From contig NW_023998414.1 of the NCBI RefSeq assembly GCF_014805625.2, positions 44,357,561-44,421,560 on the forward strand: DNA of 64,000 nt, in the 5' to 3' direction. A program made the position numbers and the translations under genes. This stretch comes from Glossina fuscipes (Eukaryota > Arthropoda > Insecta > Diptera > Glossinidae). This document shows positions 1 to 11,617 of this stretch, one piece after another (the first letter of the stretch is position 1; each line of letters opens with the position of its first letter). The notes beneath the pieces were generated by a model. The model did no database searches and was not told where the DNA came from. It saw nothing but the letters and a program-made list of their open reading frames with translations.

Positions 1-3000
1 GGGGACCAGTTTCGTCAAGCCCTAATAAAATGATTTTATAATTTTAACTTTTTATTAAGTAGTTCGTCTCATATTAAAGTCATTCGTCCCAGAGCAAAGC
101 ACTTTGAAACCAAATGAAATCTTTCAAATGGAGAAATCCTGCATTTTTCAGAGATTTACATAAGTGGTGAACCTAATCGATCCTACATTTTAAAGGTGTT
201 ATAGGCGAAATGTATTCGCGTGCTGTTGGTTGTGTTATTATCTCAATTATCTCAGCTTCCGAGTCATTCAAGCATTGAAGCGGTCGGTAATAATTTATGT
301 TATTAATAGCGTTATTTCTCTCATGCCAGAATTCTTCTTTCTTCGAGTCTACACACTGCTCGCATTACATTATTCGGAAGAGCAAGTTCAATTTTTTTAT
401 GATTATTGTGATGGCTTTAATAGTAGGTTGGGACTGAACATACTTTTCTTTTTTTGAAGGCAAAAACAAAAAGAAGACCTTTTTTCAAATTTGAAGAAAA
501 AAGGAATTTATATTTTTTCTTCTTTAGTAATCATTTTGAATAAAAGTTGAAGGACTTAAAGTAAACCCAACCGTTTGTCAGTGTTACCCATAATTTATTG
601 AATGACAAACAATAAAATTCAGACGTATTGCTTGTGGCTCGATAGGTGATGTAAGTACAAATCAAAACTACAAATCTTATATCACATATTTTTGTAATAT
701 CATACTACTTTTCATCATGCGTTGACGTACAATCTTTTCGTATTGAGATTCAGAGAATGTATGACCATATGTAACTACTTTATAGGGGGCAGAATGTCGT
801 CTCTCAACTAATATATGTAAGCTCCTGTAAATACCATCACAACTTACAGCTCTAAAGCTCTAAACCATAAAAAGTCTAGTTTTTACTGCAATTGAAAGGT
901 CGCACCATAAGTTGTGTATTGGACCTAACTTTCATGAATTTACCTTTTTTGTCGTCTTATTGGAACACCATAAATGATTCTATTGGTAAAACTCAACACT
1001 CTCCTATTCCTTTTTTTTTTTTTTCAAAGTTCTGTACAATAGTTCTGTACAAATAAAAAAATACATCTCACGCAATCTATAACGAGTAGTTGTATCATAA
1101 GGCATGGGTAACAGTAGAAGATACGGATACATGCTAACAAGTTGTATTCCAAATGGCAGCCAGGTTTACATACTTACAATCTCGTTTACTAATCTTAATA
1201 GCACAAGATTCTTCTTATATGAATTAACATATATTCTGTAATTCTAGAAGGCTGGATGTGATGGAATCAAGTATGTCATGGTCAAGTAGGGAAGCTTGTC
1301 CATTTCGTTGCATGCAATTGACCAATGCCGGTCTAACAACGTTACGATGCATTGAAGTTGCGCCCATTCCTAAAGCAGGTATGGACCTAAATCATTTCAG
1401 CAGCTTCAGACTTTTGTCGCTAATCTCAGTGCGCATAAAGATAATTAATCTCATGATTAAGGAGTGGCTGATGATTTTCTTAAATACGAAGACTATAATT
1501 CCAAATCCTTAGTTTGCTTATTAAGCAAAGGCGGGCGAGGAAAAGCATGTGAAAGGTTCATCAGGCTCTCCTTGGGTATTGGCAAACCGTATGAATGTGC
1601 TAACTAAATAAAGCTTTGCAAAATTCTTTTATATTTCTCAGCTTTCCTTCAAATGCATCATTGGAGCTTAAACTTCTTATCTCAGACAAAGTTGCGGTGT
1701 ATGGTAGTATTCCACAAGTCATTTGTTTTCAAGATCGAATTTGCATATACGACCTCATTTAATTTACCGAGATATACATAGAGAAAATAATACTCGCACT
1801 CGAAAACAAAATATGGTTACGTTGTACTGCAACGGCAATCTCATCTCCTACACTTATCCTCAATTGTATTTATGGTGAGTGGCAATAAATTTTTCCATTT
1901 CCCAAAATATCACATAGCTACATATTTTATCACTGCAAACTTCGCTAAATTTTTGACAACATAAACTGAATCCCTCCCTAGAATTGGTAATAATAAAGTC
2001 TTCATGAAATTCCTTGAGCCGACATCCAAGACAAAGCGCAATGCCAATAGTGCTCCTGTAAGCACTTTATACCAGAAAGCCTTTTTCTATATTACAATAT
2101 TGGTTATGATACGTATGCCACTGAAGGACCTATCGGACACGGTGCGTCCAGCTACTCAGCGGTAAAGCATCTATCTGAAGGATTACATAAATTCGGAGTG
2201 TTGGTAGAATTTTTCTCCGCTTTAATTAAATTACTTGCTATTAGGCATGCTGTAAAGATAGTCGCCACAAATGATCAAAAAAAATTGTGAATACATGTAC
2301 GAAATAAATAAGATGTCAGGTCATCTCGTTATTTAGCATAAGCACCAGGTCGCTTTTTCGGCTTTTTAAATGAAAAAACTGAGCTTTATGCACAAGCAGT
2401 GACAATAAGCGTAATTCGAAAACTCATTTTTCAACAACTAAACGATGAATTTAAAGAAATCTGCCGAGCCATATTTTTTTGTGTAAAATCAATCCTACTT
2501 TTAATGTTAAGCCATATCAGAAATGGCCCTTAATCCCTGGAAGATCAAAATAGATTACATATTGGTGAGTGGCCATATTTGCGATGAAATATATTTGAAA
2601 AAGGTTCGTGCCTTGCGAAATGATATTTGCCGGGTTTGCAATACTAAAGAGCCTGTTTAGCACCTCATTATGAGATCAATGTAATTAATTAATTACCCAA
2701 ACAGCGCACGATATAAACCAAAATTAGCGGACACTTAATTTGGTGCATTGGTCATAATACGTGAAAAAGGACAACTCGACGACGAAAACATTCTGATTTC
2801 AAAGTCGCCAAAGTCATAGTTCAATTGAATTGTCGAAACAGCTTAAAACCTAGCGCAAATTTTTATACACATCACCCTGATCCTAAAGAAAAAGATAACA
2901 ACTAAATTTTCATATTCTATAATAATGGGTAGGCGCGGCTGACTTTTTTCAATTTTTAGAGTAAAAGTGAAAATTGGTGCCGTCTATGTGTTGTACTTTA

Positions 3001-3109
3001 TCCAAACAAACATAAAACACAAAGCTGAGGTGTTCACGTTGTAAGCGTATCGTTTGACGGGTTAGGCAAATTTTCAAATTTTTTTGGCATCCGCTGGGAC
3101 GCCTCTATA
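1..3109. other. No gene recognised
   Basis: AT-rich. The only GC-richer patch is about 1250-1400, open on both strands: plus after a TTCTAG acceptor-like site, minus from an ATG reading GATSMHRNVVRPALVN. I recognise neither and call no gene. Confidence 0.5.
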
Positions 3110-3420
3110 TTTACAATCGTTGCATGTGCCTTCGAACAGCTAAGAAGGGAATACAGACGAAAGTCGATATGTATTTACTCTGACAGCCAGTTCTGAAAGG
3201 GCGACCAAAAGCTCCCAGATTAGTGTTAGAATGGTCACCGAATTCTACAAGGGTTATAACTTCCTCAGGTATCATCTGAAAAATGGGTATCTCTGATACC
3301 GATTTATGCAGATTCTGCCAAAGGACTAATGAAACGAGCCTTACATCCTATGTGAATACTCGGCCATCTGCAGAATCAGACATTGGTGTTTGGCGGATAT
3401 GACTTAACGATAGACAAAGT
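3110..3420 (+). mobile_element. LINE relic: RNase H end plus CCHC-type tail
   Basis: Broken plus-strand ORF pieces. One frame reads ICIYSDSQ, the third-Asp strand of a LINE RNase H domain (usual IYSDSQAA). About 130 bases on, another frame reads GISDTDLCRFCQRTNETSL and then, after a small frame change, LCEYSAICRIRHW. Together this matches the Cys-x2-Cys ... His-x-Cys tail that follows RNase H in R1/LOA/I-type non-LTR retrotransposons. Several frameshifts and stops show it is dead. The 5' part was not seen. Clade assignment is by motif only. Confidence 0.5.
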
Positions 3421-4349
3421 GTAGTGCTCCGAATCAAGGATGAAAATGGAACTCATAATAATCGTAAACATTAGCCCTGACCATAAAATTCTTAATTGTG
3501 AAATAAACGATGAAAAGATTGTTGTGTCATTGTTGTAGGGCAATTAAAATTAATCATATAATTTATTTCGTAACGAAAACTTTATGAAATTTCTAATAAT
3601 TTAGTGGTCGTCTATTGAAATTAGTGATACATTTTCACATACACGTTTTGTTCTCTATTTTAATTCACTTATGCGTAAGCGGTTCAATATGCATTATCAG
3701 GAAGTCTTAAGCTCAGGAAGTCGGCAGCGAATACACCTGCTAATATGACCGATTAAATCTCGCACAATCTCCAACCATCTACATACTTTTCTATGCTACT
3801 ATACGCAATTACGAATAGTGGTTGTCGAAATTGTTCTTTGATAATAGTCAAACAGTGAATAGTTTGTTATAACTACACAATTATAAATTATTAAATTGAG
3901 TTATTAATTATTAATTTAAACTATTAATTATTAAATATTATGTATGCAATTGATGCTCTTGGTGAAGTTTAAATAATCTGGCCACATTGTACGCTAACGT
4001 GCAATATGAGGCGTTCCGAACCTTCGTCGGCAAGTAATGGCAACTGTACTACAAATATATCAACCACTCCTCGTCATACTCTTCTAGCCGAAAAACTATG
4101 CATTGGTGGTTGTGCAGGAAGGAGGGCAACGGTTCATATTAAACGTTTACCGCGCTACCAAGGATTGTCAACGAGCTTTTTCGATTCAAGAATTTATTTT
4201 ACAATTAGTTGCATAAAAAATGGGTATAACTGTTAAAATAAAATAAAGGATGAGGATTACATTTACTAATTCTGTTTGGCAGAATTACCATGACGACTAA
4301 AATTGCGCTCAGTAACAGCAGAAAGAAATTACGGTACCGGAAACAATAA

Positions 4350-4830
4350 TATATTATTTCATTTTTCGGGTAAATATATCCAAAATGATAAACACAATGA
4401 GTAGCCGTGCTGCCATACTATTTGCTAAAAAAACATAAGTAAATCGATGTAAATGTTTAATCAAACGTATGAAAAACCACAATGAAACAGTAATGTAAAA
4501 TCAAATTGAACTGACTACTGAAACAAAGAATGAAGAAAAGTGAGTTTAAAAAAAGGGCAGAAAAAATGGAAGTGAATTTCACTGACACAGTTAAATAGAG
4601 CAAAATAATTACTTAAAGATTTGGAGTGGACCTTATAAAGTAACATAAAGTTTAAGTCAAAATTTTAAATCTCATGTTATAAGGAAGATTAAAATTAGTA
4701 AATAAACATAAATTTTAATTTGAAGTAAATTGCTTTCATTCCAGCTTCTGCATTCTTTTCTTTTTGTTGTATTTGTACGCACAAAACTATATGATGTACC
4801 ATTTTTTACAATCTCTTAAAAAGTTGTAAG
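4350..4830 (+). repeat. Dispersed repeat R1, copy 1
   Basis: Noncoding AT-rich DNA that pairs with 9545-10120 in the same orientation. Shared landmarks in order: TTTTCGGG, AAACACAATGAG with GCC and ACCATA-like words, a purine-rich middle, then AAAATTTTAAA and TTTGTATTTGT-like words near the end. The tail (TTTTGTTTTATTTGT followed by AAAACTATATG) recurs again at 5390-5430. No ORF. Class unknown; could be a nonautonomous element or the UTR of a retroelement. Confidence 0.5.
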
Positions 4831-5199
4831 AGCTTATTTCCCATCTTGAAACTAAGGCTTTCGTTACAATGGAGCTTTACCTATATTCTGACAAATTAAA
4901 CCCGGATTAGTCCCCTAAATAAAAATTTGCACTTTCCTGCCTTACCTTATCATTTTAAAAGAAAAAATAAACAAATCTGTGTATATGTAAACGATTAGCA
5001 TGTAGTTTGACTAACAAAAACCAAAAAATCACAAATATTACAGTAACAGATTAGCATGAAACCAACGAAAACTCTTGAACATTGAATAAGGGAAAAAAGG
5101 ATTTAGGAACTGTTTACAACATCATCGGGAGCCCTTTCCTATTATTAAATAAAGGAAGTTAGTTTTTAATATATTATTCTGTAATGCAAAAACTTGACA

Positions 5200-5470
5200 A
5201 ATATGCTTTAAGTTGAAAATTAATCGCCTTAATTTCCCTTCATCATTTTTTGGAAATTAATGTATATTATAAATTGAAATTTCATATAATATAATATAAA
5301 AAAGACTTAAATTATATGATATGAAATATAAAATTAGGTAAGTAGCTTTCAAATTTAAAACAAATCGTTCCCATTCCGTCGTCTATCTTTCTCTTTTTGT
5401 TTTATTTGTTGGTTTACGTAAAAAACTATATGGGGATTGGCGCAATGAGTCGTTACACCTGGACTTCACC
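5200..5470 (+). repeat. Dispersed repeat R1, partial third copy
   Basis: The segment ending near 5430 shares the tail of the 4.35-4.83 kb repeat (CATTCC, then TTTTTGT TTATTTGT, then AAAAACTATATG). It is followed directly by CAATGAGTCG, similar to the AACACAATGAG head of the other copies, so the copy may be rearranged. AT-rich, no ORF. Confidence 0.3.
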
Positions 5471-5480
5471 TTTGGCGGCT

Positions 5481-5481
5481 G

Positions 5482-5510
<29 letters not shown>
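5481..5510. repeat. (TA)n microsatellite
   Basis: About 13 uninterrupted TA units followed by TACATATATC. Confidence 0.9.
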
Positions 5511-5513
<3 letters not shown>

Positions 5514-5883
5514 TCTAATCAATTTTCGTCATCATTAATAAACGGCCAAGCTTGTTTACTTTGGTTTTCTTTTTTGTTTGTATATAGGTCCACATCACCA
5601 GTAACAAGACATAGAAGTCAAAGATTGAAGGCGTGTTGTAGATCAGCAATATTGCGAAGGAGTGAATGCCCAAATGGAGCCAGGTAGTAATGAATCAAGA
5701 GTAGGATGTTTCGTACTGCGGGGTAGAGCTAGAGCGACTTCAGTATGAGTGTAGTTAGAACGGATATGAAATCTAAATAGAAAACGCATGATTTGGGTGA
5801 GAGCAGTGAAAAATGAAAAAGTAGATAGACAAAAGAATAGAGATAAAGTTAGAAAGAGAAATCGTCAATTTTGCTGAAGGCAG

Positions 5884-7300
5884 TTACCTCCCTAGGATGA
5901 AAGTAATCGTGAGAACAGAAGAAAGTCTGTAAAGGACTTTTGATCTCCAAGAGGAGAAAACAGAGTCGGGTAGGTGTTTGAAGAACATGGATGGAAACAT
6001 TTTGTAGAAGAGACGATACGTCTTTCCTCTTGCGGTGTTTATGTATTCCTCATTAAGTTGGCTAGTGATGATATTTCGCATTTTACACAAAACTTCTTTC
6101 GGCGGGTATTTCGTAGACTTAATTTCACCATCAAATTGAGCTTCTCGTGGATAGGAGTCAGTTTTTCCGTTGGGACAGAAACCGCAATGATCAGGAACGC
6201 AGACAAGATAGCATTGCTCAATGAAGGGGTTATTGAGCACATCTGCTGCCAGAGAAAATTACAAACTTTGTGCACCCATTCGATACACCAAGATCGACGG
6301 CCAATAATTCAATGAAGGTAGAGGAAAGATTATCAAGGATTTGGGCTTTGAAGATTGTCTTGACGCGATATTTCACAACAGCAGAAATGAATATTTCTGG
6401 ACCTACAGAACCGTCTATTTTAAAGCAGTTGTTGTGGTAGAACTCTAGCTTCTCATTACACAAAGACTTTAGAGCTGATAACGGAATGCTCCCTTTGATG
6501 GAGTTGAGTGAGGCTAAGATGTTGAGATCCACACGACAATTGTTACTAACGGAATTTCAGACAGGAAAGGATTTTAATTTTTCGAAAATGAGCCTCAATT
6601 TGCGATAGCAAAAAGCGTAGGTGCATGGAACCTGATTGCATACAGTTGGGTCTATCGCCGTAACTACCAGAGCTCTTTCCGAAAAAGAGAGAGCGAGAAT
6701 GCAAAAGATTACTCGCACAATGTTGACAAGGGTCGAGGGGGTCAAACCCCAGTATCACCTCAAGCATCTATTTTCAAACGACTGATTTTTTTTGGCTAGA
6801 TAGGCTGGAAGGTTACAGGTGATATAGTGTGCAAATTTAATTTTCGATCGGAGAAGAGGCTGTAGGGGCAAGAATGCTTTTCTGGGTGCAAGCCATCATG
6901 ATTATTAGTAAATAGCTTGATCACATTGGAATAAGACTGACAATTTTTGAAGGTATCTTCATAATTATTATTAAACGTTAAGTTGGCAATAATGAAAATT
7001 CAAAGAAAATGAAATTACAGAAGGGGGAAATCGATTCGAAGTTATTGGTATTATAATGGCTTTAGCCAAGCTTCAGTATCGGAATAATCTTAATGCGCCT
7101 CCACTCTTCAGAGAAGGTGTTTGTTGTCCATAATAAGCCAATGGTCTCAAACAAGGCTAGTCGTGTTTGAACCGAAAAATTGAAGGTCTGTGAGCCGTCC
7201 TTACGGCAGCGAAAACTCCTAGAACTCATTAAATTAACAAGAATTTTGCCTCTCTCCCCATAGAGAGGATGCCTGGCATTTAAATCCCCGGAAGGAAAAA
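5884..7300 (-). mobile_element. Degraded RNase H-bearing LINE (EN, RT, RNase H fragments)
   Basis: Minus-strand relic of a non-LTR retrotransposon, read 5' to 3' from high to low coordinate. Near 7292-7240 the frame GDLNARHPLYGERGK is the metal-site strand of the APE-type endonuclease. Near 7190-7050, LFETIGLLWTTNTFSEEW and RIKIIPIL match the start of the LINE reverse transcriptase. Near 6745-6600, RVIFCILALSFSERALVV resembles the region just after the RT palm/thumb. From 6532 to 5884 the RNase H domain is readable in three frames: KIDGSVGP, then STFIELLAVDLG, then FVIFSGSR, then PDHCGFCPNGKTD. Of the four catalytic acids the first Asp, the Glu and the last Asp are kept, but the third (usual TDS) is now SGS. 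The YADD block is missing and many stops are present, so it is inactive. Confidence 0.65.
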
Positions 7301-7419
7301 CTTTCAGAAATCCATGGTTGGTACATAAGTCGTATTGTGGTCAGCGGATTTGCTATACAGCCTCGTCACCGAACGGATCGGAATCCATGAGGAAGAAATT
7401 TTCTCAATGAAACACAGTA

Positions 7420-7863
7420 CTACAGTCGGTGGGAATATTGCGCACAACGCCCAATCTTTTTTTGAAGAATTTGCAATTTGTATGTCTTCATGCGTTTTTG
7501 TGCATTTGACGCCGAATTAAAAAGAGGCTTAGCCTTACTATTGCTGATCGCTTTCATGAAATTTACACCAGTTAAATTAAAATTCTTAGCGTATTTATAA
7601 AAAGCTAAATCGGAGGATATCAGGACACGTTGATTCTCCCTGTTCGGGCATTTCGACATATCAGGATCATATAGATTCATCTCCAACTGTGTGGAGTTTA
7701 GAACAGACATCTCAGCTTGATTATCACTGGCAGCGGTGAGAACGGTACTGTTTGACACATTGACCTCTGAAGTGATGCTTGGCTTAATCTCTTTCAGTAG
7801 GGTATCAAGAGAAGCTAACTTATGGTTTTGCTTTTTTTCAAAATCATTGAATTCATCAAACAT
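7420..7863 (-). other. Unrecognised 147-aa ORF, possible LINE ORF1 remnant
   Basis: An ATG-started minus-strand ORF with a polar, Lys/Asn/Ser-rich start and no zinc knuckle or other motif I can name. It lies just upstream, on the same strand, of the endonuclease/RT fragments at 7300-5884, which is where ORF1 would sit in a LINE. That position is the only argument for the link. It could equally be a chance ORF. Confidence 0.25.
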
Positions 7864-8181
7864 AAATATGAAATTTCTATTTCTGAGGCACGAGATGGGT
7901 AAGGCCGTTTTGTGTTGTGATCACTTTAATTTAAAGAAAAGGAAAGCATTTTATCTGACTCTTGAGAAGGAAAAACTTGATATATTAGAAGATGGAAAAA
8001 CAAAAAAAGTTGGAAGAAACAAAAAAAATTATCATTCATTAAAAAGATAAATTCACTCTTCCAACATATTAAGTTAGTTCCCTGAGTTGACGCACATTTT
8101 TTGCTGCAAAGAAACAAACTTTTTAGATCAAGAAAAAAAATTCTTGTTGTTTCCGCACAGGGTTGACAGGTTCAGAGCTTG

Positions 8182-8187
<6 letters not shown>

Positions 8188-8216
<29 letters not shown>
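8188..8216. repeat. (TTA)n run, tail of I-type element
   Basis: About nine TTA units on the plus strand, read as (TAA)n on the strand of the element. Confidence 0.85.
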
Positions 8217-8218
<2 letters not shown>

Positions 8219-9180
8219 TTTAATGTTAGACTAATGAAATGAATTCTTAGACTAAAAAAAAGACATTGAGCACTAGCAACACAGGCTATCGGCTCTAATT
8301 TAAATAAATGGATATTAGATAGTGAACTTAGTAGTATTAAAAAAGTAATATATTGAATTGATATTCTGTTCTGAAGCTAATTGTAGAATGTTCAAAGGGT
8401 TAATCGTTCCAAATGCAATACTTCTAGCCGAGGAAAAGTTGAGGCAATCGCAGAGAATGTGCTTTATAGTAAGAGTTTGTCTACAACAGCAGATTGGGGG
8501 AGAAGACTTCTTCAGGATCCATTGGTGAGTTGCAATTGTATGACGAATAAGTAAGTGTAAGGCGAATTCTCGAAAATGTTTGGATCTTGGTTTTCTCAAC
8601 GTTTGTTGGATATAAAGGTGGAGTTAATTGAGGGTTAATGCAAGAGTAGTGTTGATGATGGTATTGTGAATTTCCTTCTGCAATTTTCTCTTTAACTTTT
8701 CTTCCAATGTATCTTTGAAGATCCAACTTTTCCATGACATCATCCATAATTAGAGGAGCAAAAGCAGCATACTTTGCCGCTCGATCAGCCTGCTCATTTC
8801 CCAGTAAACCGATGTTACTTGGTACCCATAACATTTTAATTTTTCCGTCGGGTGTAGTAATTATATTCCTTAATTTGTTGAAGGTGCTCCATCTCGAAGT
8901 CGAAGGATTCCAAACAGCTTGTAATACAGACAAACTGTCGGTAACAATAGCGGTTTTGAGTTTGTTTTTATGGGCAAGGTTGGCAGCGTGAAGGATAGCT
9001 CTGGCTTCCGTTGTGAAAGTTGAAGTACTTTCGTGAAATATGTGGTTGAGAAGAACCCGTCCTGTAGCATCTACCACCGCACAAGCAGGAGGCAGACCAG
9101 GATATTTTGACCCGTCTGTGTACAAAAGATTCCAACCAGTACTGTCCAATACTTGGGTTTTTTCAGCTATTAGATTCCTG
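8188..9180 (-). mobile_element. 5'-truncated I-type LINE: RNase H, zinc-binding end, TAA-type tail
   Basis: Minus-strand 3' end of an I-clade non-LTR retrotransposon. From about 9175 the frame gives LLYTDGSKYPG, TTEARAIL, AIVTDSLSV and GLLGNEQADRAAK: all four RNase H catalytic acids (D, E, D, D) are present. One frameshift near 8600 moves the reading into the frame that continues FREFALHLLIRHTIATH, CCCRQTLTIKHILCDC (a C..H..C zinc-binding end) and INPLNILQLA. About 100 bases past the stop the element ends in a run of TAA/ATA units (plus-strand TTA, 8188-8216), the hallmark 3' tail of I factors. The 5' side is cut at a poly-T stretch near 9190. Younger than the relic at 5.9-7.3 kb, but dead because RT is missing. 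Confidence 0.78.
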
Positions 9181-9544
9181 AGTGTTTTTTTTTTTTTCTC
9201 TTTTTTTTTTTTATATTAACTTTCTTATCGACATTTTTCATAAATTTATTGTTTATGTTTACGTTGCCTTCTTTACTTTTGATTATAAACCATATGTGTT
9301 TGTTTACAGTTTTCTGTAAAATAATACGGTAGCATCGCTGCAATTGTGTTTACCACTTGGAAGTTTTTACTTCGAAAAGGAGAATAGCGCCCCATTATGT
9401 TAACCGCAATTCCTATATAGTACGTAAGAAGCGGAAAATTTTTTCAGGGTGCACGGCTTTATTGTGCTTATTTACATTGCCTTTGGTATGATTAACTTTA
9501 ATTCCCAAACCTGACAATAAAGCGAATGTCTCAAAACCAATGAT

Positions 9545-10120
9545 GCATTATTCTGATTTTCGGGATCATAAGCCCCATGTGGTAAACACAATGAGAAGCC
9601 ACGTTACCATATTTTTTCATAAGAACAAAAAATAAAATCCATGTAGATATAAATAAAAGCATATGGTTTAAGAAGTAAAACAAAAGAAATCAACATAAAT
9701 GTAAACTACAAATATATGAAAAACAACGGCAAGAAAATTAAGTTAAAAGTAAATTAAATTTTTGATTGATTAACGGAATGAAAAAAAGTGACTTTAGAAG
9801 AAGTGGCTTGGAGACTGACTTCACTCACGCAAAAAAGGAATTGGTTAAATTGCAAATGTAATTAAACAACAAAATGTACAATGACAAATATAATTAAAAT
9901 TGCACATAAATCACATGTAATACTTATTTTTCATTTCTCTTAAAATAATATAAAGTATAAACTAAAATTTTAAACGGCATAACATAAAAAAATTTAAATT
10001 AGTACAAAATAAACATCAATTAGATATATAATTTCTAAATTTAAAGTATATTGTTTTTATTTCTCCTTGTGAGTTTTTTTTTTATTGTTTTATTTGTATG
10101 GAAACCAAAGGATTTTTGAG
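9545..10120 (+). repeat. Dispersed repeat R1, copy 2
   Basis: Direct-orientation partner of 4350-4830: both contain TTTTCGGG, GTAAACACAATGAG-like, GCC..ACCATATTTT-like, TATGAAAAAC, and AAAATTTTAAA words in the same order. AT-rich and without ORF. The two copies bracket the LINE relics between 5.5 and 9.2 kb. Confidence 0.5.
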
Positions 10121-10221
10121 CTCATACAAGGTCTCATAAAAAGTCGGGAAAGATTAAGTCCCATCCCAAAAAATAGGAATAACTTACCATTGAATTACAG
10201 CTCTCATACATAGATTGTGCA

Positions 10222-10558
10222 GGCGGGTAATCATATACGCTGATGACAATGAAGTAGGCGACAACCGGCAAGGGAATCTATTCATGTTGGCAAGTGCAAT
10301 CGAAAACATTGACAGCCGCAACACAGAAGAACGGATTATCATGACGCGGGCGGGAAAGGCTTGCGGGCTTCTAAACTCCCTAGCGCTACCTCAAAACGAG
10401 TAAGTAAATTGTTTCTTATGTTTATAAACAGCGTCTAAGAATATGTTATGTTAATTTATCGACTTTTACCCAGAGTTTCCGCGTTTCCAGAGAATTCGAA
10501 AGGAAAAGCGAACGAGCTGCTACAGCCCAAAGCAACATTTGCGTCCATTACAAAGTGA
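10222..10558 (+). CDS. Possible small two-exon gene, unrecognised
   Basis: A GC-richer island in AT-rich DNA. A phase-open segment (10222-10399) has an acceptor-like GTGCAG before it and a strong donor GTAAGT at 10400. An acceptor TTTACCCAG ends at 10473, giving a 74-base intron of typical fly size. Joined, the frame reads on for 27 more codons to TGA at 10556-10558. A different frame of exon 2 stays open to 10748, so either the phase is wrong or a frameshift has occurred. The peptide contains RAGKACGLLNSLALPQNE; I recognise no family. No convincing ATG precedes it, so it would be an internal or decayed exon. Confidence 0.3.
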
Positions 10559-10939
10559 AAAAAGATCATTTCTCATTTCTCCAACACGCCAAGCGACCTA
10601 TGAAGGTAATGGTGTTGATGTGTGTGTGAAGTCACCACAATTGAGGCAACGTGAAAAGGCGCAAAACTATCACGCTTGTAGCATCGCAGACGCAGAAAAC
10701 GTAATAAGTAAAACATTTGTGCAAAAAAGCAACTGGTGCTTGCAATAAATTTTTATGTGATTCAATAAGCTTTACACTAGGTACTAATGCTGTGTTTGCT
10801 TGGGTAAATTTAGTGAGCAACGTTATTGCTGATACTGACCTCTAGGCCCTACAAAATGTGGATTGTGAATCAAAAATCTAACTCATCTCACCTCTTGAAA
10901 ATTTAATTTCGGCAAAGACTTTTCCAAACTAAAATTAAT

Positions 10940-11261
10940 TTTTTTAGGCGTTGTTGGCGTGGTTGTCCTTTGAAAAGCTTACGCCACTTCCAAATTCTTA
11001 GCCGGGAGAATCCTTGCCATAGATACTACAAGGCTGAGCAGATGGAGAGACGAACGTACTTAGGTGCAATGCAAACTTAAAACAGGCCAAGAATCTATCC
11101 GCTTTATGGGGTCTTAGAAATCTGCTTCTGCTCTTTGCAATGGTTTTAACAAAATGACACTCATTTTGATGCTCATCAAATGGTAAGGTGCTTAAAGCAA
11201 CGCAAAAATCGTGACTTATTTTATCAGCTGTTACAATTCCCCAACGTAAAGCAATCGTCAT
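10940..11261 (-). pseudogene. Dihydrodiol dehydrogenase-like (Gfo/Idh/MocA) pseudogene, N-terminal part
   Basis: From an ATG at 11261 the frame begins TIALRWGIVTADKISHDF and continues VALSTLPFDEHQ, which matches the start of dimeric trans-1,2-dihydrobenzenediol dehydrogenases (NADP-dependent, Gfo/Idh/MocA fold; usual WGI-x-x-AG-x-IS-x-DF). The second Gly of the nucleotide-binding loop is Asp. The expected next strand reappears in another frame about 110 bases on (LVVSMARILPAKNLEVA near 11035-10985), reachable by a GT..AG intron (AATGA|GTGTCA to CTGCTCAG), but it then hits TAA. The remainder of the protein is absent. I read this as a dead gene copy; the parent gene is not in the window. Confidence 0.55.
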
Positions 11262-11617
11262 ATTATTTTAGTTTATTTTAGTTATCTAAAATATCTTTTA
11301 AATAAAATATATATATATGAGGCAGTTGGGTTAACAAGTTAGAGGATTGCCGGCACGAAATTTATACACATTTATATGAATTAATCACTAATAATACATT
11401 ATAAAAAGACTGCTAACATTCATTTTTATGAAGAATCTGTAAAAAAGAATATAATATAATATTTAACTGTAATAATAATTAACTGTTTCTGCAAAAAAAA
11501 CCTTAACATTTAAGCGCTGGATTTAATTTTACTACTTTTTTCATTTGTCAAATTGATTCCACTCGATTCATAGCCAGATAAAAATTTGTAATTAATAATT
11601 ATTATTTTTGTCCATTG

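Noticed and set aside
10239..10253. YADD motif resembling the reverse transcriptase catalytic box
   Set aside because: The residues around it (YADDNEVGDNRQ) do not follow any RT pattern and no other RT block is nearby in that frame.
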